This document shows positions 1-6,803 of a DNA stretch of 9,628 bases, one piece after another. Made by a program: the position numbers and the translations under genes. The number at the start of each line of letters is the position of its first letter. The first letter of the stretch is position 1. Source of the stretch: Comamonadaceae bacterium (lineage in GTDB: Bacteria > Pseudomonadota > Gammaproteobacteria > Burkholderiales > Burkholderiaceae_C). The notes beneath the pieces are model-generated. The model was not told the origin of the DNA. It saw only the letters and a program-made list of their open reading frames with translations, and ran no database searches. The stretch is taken from assembly GCA_947455585.1 (NCBI GenBank), contig CANGOY010000057.1, positions 1 to 9,628 on the forward strand. Direction: 5' to 3'.

Positions 1-1040
1 ACACAACGCCTTTGGGCCGTGCCGTCACCGGCACCATGCTCGTAGCTGCGATGAAAGAAGACGACGTCAACATCTGGGGCGATGGCAGCACCTTTAAAGG
101 CAACGACATCGAGCGCTTCTACCGCTACGGTTTGTTGACCAACCCGAGCTTGAAAATTTACAAGCCTTGGCTGGACCAACTGTTCATCGACGAACTCGGT
201 GGCCGCGCTGAAATGAGCGCCTTCATGACGACCAACGGTTTTGGCTACAAGATGAGCGCCGAAAAGGCTTACAGCACTGACAGCAACATGCTGGGCGCCA
301 CCCACGAAGCCAAAGATTTAGAAAGCCTCTCAAGCGGCATGAAAATCGTGAACCCCATCATGGGCGTGCCCTTCTGGCGTGACGACTGCGTGGTCAAAGC
401 CGAAGAAATCAGCATCCGTTTTGAAGAAGGCCAACCCGTCGCCTTGAACGGTGTGGAATACGCCGACCCCGTTGAGCTGTTCTTAAAAGCCAACGAAATC
501 GGTGGCCGCCACGGTTTGGGCATGAGCGACCAGATTGAGAACCGCATCATCGAAGCCAAGAGCCGTGGCATCTACGAAGCCCCAGGCATGGCGCTGTTGC
601 ACATCGCTTACGAGCGCTTGGTCACTGGCATTCACAACGAAGACACCATCGAGCAATACCGCATCAACGGCCTGCGCTTGGGCCGCTTGTTGTACCAAGG
701 CCGCTGGTTCGACCCACAGTCCATCATGTTGCGCGAAACCGCCCAACGCTGGGTGGCACGCGCCGTGACTGGTACTGTGACGCTCGAGCTGCGCCGTGGC
801 AACGACTACAGCATCTTGAACACCGAAAGCCCCAACCTCACCTACGCCCCCGAGCGTTTGAGCATGGAGAAGGTGGAAGACGCCCCGTTCAGCCCACTCG
901 ACCGCATTGGCCAACTGACCATGCGCAACTTGGACATCGTGGACACACGCGCCAAGCTGGGCATCTACGCACACACAGGCTTGCTGTCGTTGGGCGAAGG
1001 TGCGGACATGATTAAGTTGGAAGGCGGCTCTAAGAAGTAA
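1..1040 (+). CDS. argG: Argininosuccinate synthase, 5' end outside window
   Basis: ArgG joins citrulline and aspartate using ATP to make argininosuccinate, the penultimate step of arginine synthesis, in the cytoplasm. About 345 residues are visible, read in frame from base 3 (TTPLGRAVTGTMLV...). From memory they align without gaps of note to E. coli ArgG from about residue 102, so roughly 100 N-terminal residues, including the SGGLDTS ATP-binding loop, lie upstream of the window. Visible family blocks are NIWGDGSTFKGNDIERFYRYG, EKAYSTDSNMLGATHEAKDLE, GGRHGLGMSDQIENRIIEAK, GIYEAPGMALLHIAYERL and LELRRGNDYSILNTESPNLT. This is the longer E. coli-like class (about 445 residues), not the shorter class of about 400. 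The gene ends in TAA at 1038-1040, 12 bases before a strong hairpin terminator, so it is the last gene of its transcript. The internal TTG at base 12 is not a start. Identification is near certain. Confidence 0.98.
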   Translation, partial: TTPLGRAVTGTMLVAAMKEDDVNIWGDGSTFKGNDIERFYRYGLLTNPSLKIYKPWLDQLFIDELGGRAEMSAFMTTNGFGYKMSAEKAYSTDSNMLGATHEAKDLESLSSGMKIVNPIMGVPFWRDDCVVKAEEISIRFEEGQPVALNGVEYADPVELFLKANEIGGRHGLGMSDQIENRIIEAKSRGIYEAPGMALLHIAYERLVTGIHNEDTIEQYRINGLRLGRLLYQGRWFDPQSIMLRETAQRWVARAVTGTVTLELRRGNDYSILNTESPNLTYAPERLSMEKVEDAPFSPLDRIGQLTMRNLDIVDTRAKLGIYAHTGLLSLGEGADMIKLEGGSKK

Positions 1041-1052
1041 AGCCTTCTTTGC

Positions 1053-1093
1053 CCAAGTAAAAAAGCGACCTTCATGGTCGCTTTTTTACTTGG
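1053..1093 (+). terminator. Strong rho-independent terminator after argG
   Basis: Two perfectly complementary 18-base arms, CCAAGTAAAAAAGCGACC (1053-1070) and GGTCGCTTTTTTACTTGG (1076-1093), are separated by the 5-base loop TTCAT. The GC-rich core GCGACC/GGTCGC is followed by six T on the plus strand and, by symmetry, also on the minus strand. It lies 12 bases after the argG stop and should end that transcript. It could equally stop transcription arriving from the right. Confidence 0.93.
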
Positions 1094-1130
1094 AGGATGA
1101 TGTCAGCCTCAGCATTGCACAGAGGTCGCC

Positions 1131-1541
1131 ATGAAAAACTCAAATTGGTACGCACGCTTCGCCAAACAAACAGCGCGCACAACTGGCCGCTCATTTGTGT
1201 TTGCGCTTGCCGTTGGCGTCATTGGCGTTTGGCTCATCACAGGTCCATTGTTTGACTTCAGCGATACGTGGCAATTGGTCATCAACACCGGCACCACCAT
1301 CGTCACGTTCTTGATGGTGTTTTTGATTCAAAACACGCAAAACCGAGACACCGAAGCCATCCAACTCAAGCTCGATGAACTCATACGCGCCACCCAAGGT
1401 GCGCACAACGCCTTGCTAGATTTGGAAGAACTCGAACAAGAAAATTTGCAAGTCTTCAAAAAGAAATACCAAGCGCTCGCGCAAGATGCGAGGCGTCAGC
1501 TCATTGAAGGCGGCTTAGACACAGGGACGCCAGAGGCTTGA
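1131..1541 (+). CDS. Small membrane protein, low-affinity iron permease family
   Basis: The protein has 136 residues with two predicted membrane helices, about residues 20-40 (FVFALAVGVIGVWLITGPL) and 48-68 (QLVINTGTTIVTFLMVFLIQ). Between and after them lies the block TWQLVINTGTTIVTF...FLIQNTQNRDTEAIQLKLDEL (about 46-84), which I recognise as characteristic of the family named 'low affinity iron permease' (Pfam Iron_permease, related to fungal Fet4). A charged, probably helical or coiled-coil cytoplasmic tail follows (about 92-126). At this length with two helices it is unlikely to form a transport channel alone; iron transport is only a family label here. AGAGG at 1121-1125, five bases before ATG 1131, supports the start. 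The gene stands alone between the argG terminator and the convergent murB, whose stop is three bases away. Confidence 0.85.
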   Translation: MKNSNWYARFAKQTARTTGRSFVFALAVGVIGVWLITGPLFDFSDTWQLVINTGTTIVTFLMVFLIQNTQNRDTEAIQLKLDELIRATQGAHNALLDLEELEQENLQVFKKKYQALAQDARRQLIEGGLDTGTPEA

Positions 1542-1544
1542 ACC

Positions 1545-2597
1545 TCACACCACCACCGGCTCAGGCTCCAAGCGAATGCCAAACCGCTCGTACACGCTGG
1601 TTTGAATTGCCTTGGCCAAAGTCATGACCTCGCCGCCCGTGCAGGGGTGTTCTTTGCCACCCACGTTGACCAACACCAAGGCTTGTTTTTCGTACACGCC
1701 CGCATTGCCCACGGTTTTACCTTTCCAGCCGCAGGCGTCAATCAGCCAGCCAGCTGCTAGTTTGATGCGGCCATCGTCTAGCAGGTAGTGCACCACTTTG
1801 GGCTCGCGCGCGATGATGTCGTCGCACTGGTCTTGGGTGACGGTGGGGTTTTTGAAGAAACTGCCGGCGTTGCCAATAACCGCAGGGTCTGGCAACTTGA
1901 CTTTGCGTATGGTGCAGACCCAGTCAAAAATTTGTTTTGCTGAGGGATTGCTGATACCAGTCTCGGCCATTTTGCGTTCGAGGTCGAGGTAGCCCAGCAC
2001 GGGCTTCCAATCTTTGCGCAACAAGAACCTCACGCGGGTAATGATGGCCTTACCCGCCAAACCCAATCCATTCGGACCGCTGCTTTCGTGTTTGAACACT
2101 GAGTCGCGGTAGCCAAACGCACATTGCGCGGCATCAAGGCTGAAGGCTTGGCCTGTGGTCAGGTCAATCGCGTCCAGCGAGTGGAAGCGGTCTTGCAGCT
2201 CCACGCCATACGCGCCAATGTTTTGCACGGGCGACGCGCCCACGCTGCCGGGAATGAGGGCCATGTTTTCAAGGCCGGGCCAGCCGTTATCCAAGGTCCA
2301 AGCCACCAAATCGTGCCAACTTTCGCCTGCGGCGGCCTCGACCACCCAGGCCTTGTCGGTCTCTTCGACTAAGCGCATGCCTTTGATTTCCACCTTCAGC
2401 ACCAAGGGCTTCACATCGCCGGTCAGCACAATGTTGCTGCCGCCACCCAGCACAAACTTGAGTGCATCACGCAAGGCCTCGTCAGCCAGCACGGCCTGCA
2501 CATCGGCTTCGGTGTGCACGCGCACCAGTTGCAGGGCCTTGGCTGAAATGCCAAAGGTGTTGTGCGCTTGAAGGGGGGTGTTGGGTTCCACTAACAT
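1545..2597 (-). CDS. murB: UDP-N-acetylenolpyruvoylglucosamine reductase
   Basis: MurB is the cytoplasmic FAD enzyme that uses NADPH to reduce UDP-GlcNAc-enolpyruvate to UDP-N-acetylmuramate, the second committed step of peptidoglycan precursor synthesis. The 350-residue protein has the N-terminal NTFGI (13-17), the FAD-binding GGGSN (51-55), the long block PGLENMALIPGSVGASPVQN with IGAYG following (about 107-131), GYRDS with Tyr163/Arg164 (162-166), GNAGSFFKNP with the proton-donating Ser at 246 (242-251), KLAAGWLID (279-287) and the C-terminal LEPE with Glu346 as the likely catalytic acid. The Tyr-containing loop and length place it in the E. coli-like type I class. It starts six residues before the position equivalent to the E. 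coli NTFG block, so ATG 2597 is reasonable, although only a weak GAGA lies upstream. It ends three bases from the facing iron-permease-family gene and is divergent from yajQ across 39 bases. Confidence 0.97.
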   Translation of the reverse strand: MLVEPNTPLQAHNTFGISAKALQLVRVHTEADVQAVLADEALRDALKFVLGGGSNIVLTGDVKPLVLKVEIKGMRLVEETDKAWVVEAAAGESWHDLVAWTLDNGWPGLENMALIPGSVGASPVQNIGAYGVELQDRFHSLDAIDLTTGQAFSLDAAQCAFGYRDSVFKHESSGPNGLGLAGKAIITRVRFLLRKDWKPVLGYLDLERKMAETGISNPSAKQIFDWVCTIRKVKLPDPAVIGNAGSFFKNPTVTQDQCDDIIAREPKVVHYLLDDGRIKLAAGWLIDACGWKGKTVGNAGVYEKQALVLVNVGGKEHPCTGGEVMTLAKAIQTSVYERFGIRLEPEPVVV

Positions 2598-2636
2598 AGG
2601 GCGATTGTCTCATTCTGAATTTGAAAGCCCATCGCT

Positions 2637-3122
2637 ATGCCTTCTTTTGACACCGTACTCGAACCCAATTTGGCTGAAGTGAAAAACGCCGTTGAAAACA
2701 CGGCCAAAGAAATCGTCACCCGTTTTGACTTCAAAGGCACGTCTGCCGCCGTTGAACTCAAGGACAAAGAAATCACCATGTTTGGCGACGCCGACTTTCA
2801 ACTAGTGCAAGTCGAAGACGTGTTGCGCAACAAACTGACCAAGCGCGAAGTCGATGTGCGTTTCCTCGACAAAGGCGACGTGCAAAAAATCGGCGGCGAC
2901 AAGGTCAAGCAAGTCATCAAAATCCGCAACGGCATCGAAACCGAAGTGTCAAAGAAAATTCAACGCTTGCTCAAAGACAGCAAAATCAAAGTGCAAGCTG
3001 CTATTCAAGGCGATGCCGTGCGCGTGAGCGGCACCAAGCGTGACGACTTGCAAGCCGCCATGGCCTTGATTCGCAAAGACATGACCGACTTACCTTTGTC
3101 GTTCAACAACTTCCGCGACTAA
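2637..3122 (+). CDS. yajQ: YajQ family nucleotide-binding protein
   Basis: YajQ proteins are small cytoplasmic proteins with two ferredoxin-like domains. The E. coli protein binds nucleotides and RNA, and the Xanthomonas homologue is reported to bind cyclic di-GMP and act with a transcription factor. This 161-residue protein matches E. coli YajQ (about 163 residues) end to end: MPSFD at the start, VTRFDFKG (27-34), KIQRLLKDSKIKVQAAIQGD (107-126, with VRVSGTKRDDLQA following) and the ending FNNFRD (156-161). The conserved MPSFD confirms ATG 2637, although no strong ribosome site is visible, only GAAAG about eight bases upstream. It is divergent from murB. Its stop TAA (3120-3122) overlaps the stop of plsY on the other strand. 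The family assignment is firm; whether this protein binds cyclic di-GMP cannot be read from the sequence. Confidence 0.96.
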   Translation: MPSFDTVLEPNLAEVKNAVENTAKEIVTRFDFKGTSAAVELKDKEITMFGDADFQLVQVEDVLRNKLTKREVDVRFLDKGDVQKIGGDKVKQVIKIRNGIETEVSKKIQRLLKDSKIKVQAAIQGDAVRVSGTKRDDLQAAMALIRKDMTDLPLSFNNFRD

Positions 3123-3772
3123 GCAGCGTCAGCAGGGGCCTCTTTCTTGGCCCCAATCTTCGTCTCTTGGCCAGACACCAAGCGTGCAATGTTGTCTTTG
3201 TGGCGCATGAGCAGCAAGGCGCTCATCACCATCACAGCCATCAACTCGGCGTCGCTCATTTGCCAAACGATTTGATGGCCCATCAAATAGTAGGCTGGGG
3301 CCAACAACGAAGCTGACAAAGCCGCCAGCGACGAGTAGCGAAACACCACGGCCATCAGCAACCAAGTGCCCATCACGGCAGCACCTAGCAAGGGCTCCAC
3401 GCCGAACAAAATGCCAGCCGCTGTGGCCACGCCCTTGCCGCCTTTGAACGCAAAGAACACCGGCCACAAATGGCCAATGAACGCCGAGATGGCCACCAAG
3501 GCCACGGCACGGTCGTCCAAACCAAAGGCGGGGCCAAACAGTTTGACCAACAACACAGGAAAGTAGCCCTTGAGTGCGTCAAACAACAAAGTGGCGATGG
3601 CCGCTTGTTTGTTGCCCGAGCGCAGCACGTTGGTGGCGCCTGGGTTTTGGCTGCCGTAGGTGCGGGGGTCGTCCAACCCCATCATGCGGCTCACGATGAC
3701 CGCGAAGGACAAAGAGCCAATCAAATATGCGCCCACGGTGAGCAACACCACCACTGAAGAACCTTCAAACAT
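3119..3772 (-). CDS. plsY: Glycerol-3-phosphate acyltransferase PlsY
   Basis: PlsY is an inner-membrane enzyme that transfers the acyl group from acyl-phosphate (made by PlsX) to glycerol-3-phosphate, giving lysophosphatidate, the first step of phospholipid synthesis. The 217-residue protein is hydrophobic, with about seven likely membrane segments, and carries the three family motifs: YGSQNPGATNVLR (39-51), the glycine-rich FKGGKGVATA (109-118) that binds the substrate phosphate, and HKDNIARLVSG with HKDN at 191-194. The N-terminal helix with Gly-Ser (GAYLIGSLSFAVIVSR, about 14-29) is also typical. ATG 3772 is chosen because AAGGA (3780-3784 on the complement) lies seven bases upstream; an in-frame ATG at 3814 would add 14 polar residues, overlap the upstream reductase gene and lacks such a site. 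The gene follows that reductase by 14 bases on the same strand, so the two are probably co-transcribed. Confidence 0.96.
   Translation of the reverse strand: MFEGSSVVVLLTVGAYLIGSLSFAVIVSRMMGLDDPRTYGSQNPGATNVLRSGNKQAAIATLLFDALKGYFPVLLVKLFGPAFGLDDRAVALVAISAFIGHLWPVFFAFKGGKGVATAAGILFGVEPLLGAAVMGTWLLMAVVFRYSSLAALSASLLAPAYYLMGHQIVWQMSDAELMAVMVMSALLLMRHKDNIARLVSGQETKIGAKKEAPADAA
3135..3154 (+). terminator. Possible hairpin terminator for yajQ inside plsY
   Basis: GGGGCC (3135-3140) and GGCCCC (3149-3154) form a perfect 6-bp GC stem around the 8-base loop TCTTTCTT, 12 bases after the yajQ stop. It lies wholly within the last codons of plsY on the opposite strand. The bases after it on the plus strand (AATCTTCGTCTCTT) are only moderately T-rich, so it is a poor classical terminator and may be chance in GC-rich coding sequence. 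Confidence 0.3.
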
Positions 3773-3779
3773 CTGTCTA

Positions 3780-3784
3780 TCCTT
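3780..3784 (-). promoter_or_regulatory. Ribosome binding site that sets the plsY start
   Basis: On the minus strand AAAAAAGGATAGACAGATG places AAGGA seven bases before ATG 3772. It sits in the 14-base gap between the reductase stop (3787-3789) and plsY. It favours the 217-residue PlsY over the longer version starting at 3814. Confidence 0.75.
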
Positions 3785-3786
3785 TT

Positions 3787-4854
3787 TTATTGCGCAGGGT
3801 CGCGCAGTTCCCAACGAATCGCATCAATCGCCGCCAGCACTTCGGGCGACAGGGCCGTGCCCCAGGCGTCCAAATCGGCATCGAGTTGCGCGAGCGAAGT
3901 CACACCAATGATGGTGCTCGCCACTTGCCATTTGGTGTAACAAAACGCGAGCGCCATTTGCGTAGGCGTCATGCCGTTTTCGAGTGCGAGTGCGTTGTAG
4001 CGGCGTGCGGCCACCAAAGCATCGGGGCGACCCCAGCGTTGCTTACGCACGCTTTCATAGTCAGAAATACGCGCGCCTTTGGGTGCGTCGGGGCCCGTGA
4101 TGCCACTGGCGTCGTACTTGCCCGTCAGCAAGCCAAAGCCCAAAGGCGAATAAGCCAACAGTGACACATTCAAGCGGTGGCAGGTTTCATCCAACCCGTT
4201 TTCATACGTGCGGTTGATGAGGCAATACGGGTTTTGCGTGGTGGCCACGCGTGGCAAACCGTGCTGCTCGGCCAAGCGCACAAACTCGTGCACGCCATAC
4301 GGTGTTTCGTTGGACAAGCCCACGTGGCGCACCTTGCCAGCTTTGACCAACTGCGCCAGCGCTTCGAGCTGGGCGTGAATGGACGTCTCAGACGTTTCTT
4401 TTTTGGGGTCGTAATACACACCACCAAACGCAGGCACATGGCGCTCGGGCCAGTGAATTTGGTAGAGGTCAATCACATCGGTTTGCAAGCGGCGCAAGCT
4501 GCCTTCGCACGAGGTGACGAAATCTTTCACGGTCAAACCCATGTGGTCGCGAATCCAAGGCATGCCGCGGGATGGGCCTGCCACTTTTGTGGCCACGACC
4601 AGCTTTTGACGTGCGCCTGGGTTCTTGGCAAACCAATTGCCGATGATGGTTTCAGTGTGGCCACAGGTCTCAGCTTTAGGCGGCACCGAATACATCTCGG
4701 CGGTGTCGATGAAGTTCACGCCACGCGCCAGCGAGTGGTCAAGGATGGCGTGTGAATCAGCTTCATTCACTTGCTCGCCAAAAGTCATCGTGCCCAAACA
4801 AATGGGCGTGACGTGCAAATCGCTGGTACCCAGCTGAACGAGAGAAAAAGTCAT
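3787..4854 (-). CDS. tas: Aldo/keto reductase, Tas type
   Basis: This is a cytoplasmic NADPH-dependent oxidoreductase of the aldo/keto reductase superfamily (355 residues, TIM barrel). It resembles E. coli Tas along its length, including the Tas-type stretches GTMTFGEQVNEADSHAILD (21-39) and MYSVPPKAET (54-63). The catalytic tetrad is complete: Asp50 and Tyr55 in FIDTAEMY, Lys90 in VVATKVAGPSR, and His134 in YQIHWPER. Further family blocks are VGLSNETPYGV (178-188), TQNPYCLINR (206-215), LLAYSPLGFGLLTGKY (232-247) and the C-terminal cofactor-binding STIIGVTSLAQLDADL (313-328). GGAG seven bases before ATG 4854 supports the start. The physiological substrate is unknown; E. coli Tas was found as a suppressor of tyrosine auxotrophy, which does not establish its normal role. 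It lies directly upstream of plsY and 85 bases downstream of the acyl-CoA synthetase gene, all on the minus strand. The symbol is by resemblance only. Confidence 0.92.
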   Translation of the reverse strand: MTFSLVQLGTSDLHVTPICLGTMTFGEQVNEADSHAILDHSLARGVNFIDTAEMYSVPPKAETCGHTETIIGNWFAKNPGARQKLVVATKVAGPSRGMPWIRDHMGLTVKDFVTSCEGSLRRLQTDVIDLYQIHWPERHVPAFGGVYYDPKKETSETSIHAQLEALAQLVKAGKVRHVGLSNETPYGVHEFVRLAEQHGLPRVATTQNPYCLINRTYENGLDETCHRLNVSLLAYSPLGFGLLTGKYDASGITGPDAPKGARISDYESVRKQRWGRPDALVAARRYNALALENGMTPTQMALAFCYTKWQVASTIIGVTSLAQLDADLDAWGTALSPEVLAAIDAIRWELRDPAQ

Positions 4855-4882
4855 GGATGCACTCCGAGGAAGGAGATAGATG

Positions 4883-4913
4883 AAAAACCCGACAAGTCTA
4901 AAGCCTGCCGGAC
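4883..4913 (-). terminator. Weak candidate terminator after the acyl-CoA synthetase gene
   Basis: In the 85-base gap between the synthetase stop and the reductase start, the minus strand reads GTCCGGC, a 13-base loop, then GTCGGGT running into TTTTC. The 7-bp stem needs three G-U pairs and a competing fold (AAGCC with GGCTT) is possible. It might partly separate the synthetase transcript from the reductase and plsY, or be nothing. No convincing promoter for the reductase is visible in the gap. Confidence 0.3.
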
Positions 4914-4939
4914 GCCTTCTTTGGCTTGGCGTATTTGCG

Positions 4940-6778
4940 TTATTTCGCCTTGGCGCGCTCTTCTTCTTGCAAGCGCAACACGCGTCGCTGCACCTTGCCC
5001 GTGGTGGTCATGGGCAACTCACGGATGAACTCAATCTCTTTGGGGTACTCATAGGGCGCGAGCTTGCCGCGCACATGCAGTTGCAAGTCAGCCACCAGCG
5101 CGTCGCTGGCTTCATGACCTAGGGCCAGCACCACATAAGCTTTCACCAAAGCCCCGCGCTCAGCATCGGGCTTGGGCACCACCGCTGCGTTGGCCACCGC
5201 TGGGTGTTTGACCAAGCAGTTTTCAATCTCACTAGGGCCGATGCGGTAGCCTGCGGCTTTGAACACATCGTCGGCGCGGCCTTGGTACCAGAGGTAGCCG
5301 TCTTCATCGCGCACGGCCATATCGCCCGTGCGGCACCAGTCACCGGTGTATTTGTTGAACGTGGATTTCTCGTTTTTCCAATAGCCTAAAAAGAAAATCG
5401 GGTCAGGCTGGTCATGTTGGTTGTAGCGGTTCAGCGCCACATCGCCGGGCACGCCTGTGGGGCACTCATGGCCTTCGTCATCAATCACCGCCACACGGTG
5501 GCCGGGGTAGCCCTTGCCCATGCTGCCGGGTTTGGCGGGCCAGCCCACATTCGTGCGATGCACTTCTACGCTTTCACCTTGGGTACCCCACTCCATCGCG
5601 CAGTTGCCCACGATGTAGTTGATTTCAGTTTGGCCAAACATCTCATTCACCGTCACGCCCATTTGCGTTTGGCAGTAGCCAAACACCGCATCGCCCACGG
5701 CTTCGCCTGCGCTCATGATGGATTGCAGCTTAAGTTTGAATTGCTGGCTCGCTTGGGGGTAAGCCTTCATCATGGCTTTGAGCGCGGTAGGAAACAAAAA
5801 CGTGTGCGTGACGCCATGCTGTTGCATGAGGGTGAAAGCAAGTTCAGGGCTAAAGCGCCCGTTCCACGCCACGATGGGGCGGCCAAAGTACAGCGTGGGC
5901 AATAAGGCATCCATCAAACCGCCCGTCCACGCCCAATCTGCGGGGGACCAAAACACGGCAGAGCTGCCAGTGGGTAAGTGTTGCGACTTTAAAGACGAAG
6001 CGCTTGGCGCAGTAGCGGACGTTGAAGGGGCCGCCACCGTTGAAAACCCAAACCAGTTTTGGCTGCACACAAACCCCGTCAAGTTGCCAATCAAAGCACG
6101 GTGCGGAATCAACGCACCTTTGGGTGGACCGGTGGTGCCGCTGGTGTAAATCAACACCGCGCCCTCGTCCGCCTTGGTTTGCACCGCGGTGAAGGCGCGT
6201 TGCTGCGCGGCAATGGCGCTGGTGTAATCCACATCCACCAGCAGCATGTCGGCGGCGTTGCTCAGGTCCACGCCCACCACATCGCGCAGCGCGGGGCATT
6301 GGGTGCGCACGGCCAGCACGTTGCTGACAGACGTTGCATCCACGATGGCCACCACGGCCTCGCTGTCTTGCAAACGGTATTCCAAAGCTTCGGGCCCAAA
6401 CAACAGCGAGAGCGGCATAGCCACCGCACCCATTTGCATCACAGCCATATAGGCCACCGCGGTTTCAAAGCGCTGCGGCAGCACGATGGCCACGCGGTCG
6501 CCGCGCTGCACGCCTAGGTCTGTCAGCACATGGCTGAGCGCATCAGCGGCTTGCTGCAACTGCGCATAGCTGTAGATGCGTGGCGCAACGGCATGCCCAT
6601 TGGCATCAGCAGGCGCGTGTTCAACGATGGCCACGCGTGCCGAGGCATCTGCCTGCGCAGCCCAACGGCGGCTGCACACCTCGGCCATGTTGAAGTGCTC
6701 GGGCACTGCCCAACCAAAGCCTTGCTGCATGGCTTGGTAAAAGTCGTGTGAAGTCGGGTTCGCAGAAGCTTTTGCCAT
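4940..6778 (-). CDS. AMP-forming acyl-CoA synthetase
   Basis: This enzyme of the ANL adenylating superfamily activates a carboxylic acid with ATP to an acyl-adenylate and then to acyl-CoA, in the cytoplasm. The 612-residue protein has the expected motifs in order: P-loop YTSGTTGPPKG (211-221), FWSPADWAWTGGL (276-288), NEMFGQTE (378-385), RTGD with the ribose-binding Asp486 (483-486), YQGRADDVFKAAGYRIG (498-514, hinge) and TTTGKVQR with the catalytic Lys595. The WSPADWAWTGGL block is typical of medium-chain or acetyl-CoA-synthetase-like ligases rather than true acetyl-CoA synthetase; the substrate cannot be told. Residues about 244-272 form an unusual Ser/Ala/Thr-rich insertion between NW and AVFWSPADW. 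AAGGA eight bases before ATG 6778 supports the start, and that ATG lies in a CATG shared with a possible ATG of the divergent hydrolase. The reading frame is intact. Confidence 0.93.
   Translation of the reverse strand: MAKASANPTSHDFYQAMQQGFGWAVPEHFNMAEVCSRRWAAQADASARVAIVEHAPADANGHAVAPRIYSYAQLQQAADALSHVLTDLGVQRGDRVAIVLPQRFETAVAYMAVMQMGAVAMPLSLLFGPEALEYRLQDSEAVVAIVDATSVSNVLAVRTQCPALRDVVGVDLSNAADMLLVDVDYTSAIAAQQRAFTAVQTKADEGAVLIYTSGTTGPPKGALIPHRALIGNLTGFVCSQNWFGFSTVAAPSTSATAPSASSLKSQHLPTGSSAVFWSPADWAWTGGLMDALLPTLYFGRPIVAWNGRFSPELAFTLMQQHGVTHTFLFPTALKAMMKAYPQASQQFKLKLQSIMSAGEAVGDAVFGYCQTQMGVTVNEMFGQTEINYIVGNCAMEWGTQGESVEVHRTNVGWPAKPGSMGKGYPGHRVAVIDDEGHECPTGVPGDVALNRYNQHDQPDPIFFLGYWKNEKSTFNKYTGDWCRTGDMAVRDEDGYLWYQGRADDVFKAAGYRIGPSEIENCLVKHPAVANAAVVPKPDAERGALVKAYVVLALGHEASDALVADLQLHVRGKLAPYEYPKEIEFIRELPMTTTGKVQRRVLRLQEEERAKAK
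5963..6049 (-). other. Low-complexity in-frame insertion within the synthetase gene
   Basis: The segment encodes about 29 residues (244-272) rich in Ser, Ala and Thr (GFSTVAAPSTSATAPSASS, then LKSQHLPTGS). It lies at a point where, from memory of the family, the conserved NWF is followed within a few residues by DAVFWSPADWAWTGG. It contains no recognised motif. The same DNA is also open in a second minus-strand frame (PFNVRYCAKRFVFKVATLTH), suggesting sequence of outside origin. Exact edges are estimated; no alignment could be run. Confidence 0.55.
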
Positions 6779-6803
6779 GTCTCGTGTCCTTATGATTCGA
6801 ACA

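Noticed and set aside
483..974. A 163-codon minus-strand open frame opposite argG.
   Set aside because: argG is conserved throughout this stretch; the antisense frame has no recognisable domain.
3773..3814. A longer PlsY starting at ATG 3814.
   Set aside because: It adds a charged 14-residue leader, overlaps the reductase gene, and a good AAGGA ribosome site with proper spacing precedes ATG 3772.
4177..4755. A 192-codon open frame on the plus strand opposite the aldo/keto reductase.
   Set aside because: It lies wholly inside a gene with a complete catalytic tetrad and full family match, has no recognisable domain, and its composition (rich in His, Val, Ala, Gln) is what reversed coding of this codon bias gives.
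5414..5905. A 163-codon plus-strand open frame opposite the acyl-CoA synthetase.
   Set aside because: It is antisense to strongly conserved synthetase motifs, with no family resemblance and no ribosome site noted; a shadow frame.
5967..6057. CCAGT direct repeats (5967-5971 and 6053-6057) flanking the synthetase insertion, as a possible target-site duplication.
   Set aside because: The repeat is only five bases and the interval is 86 bases, not a multiple of three, so a simple in-frame insertion with this duplication does not fit without other changes. Chance is likely.
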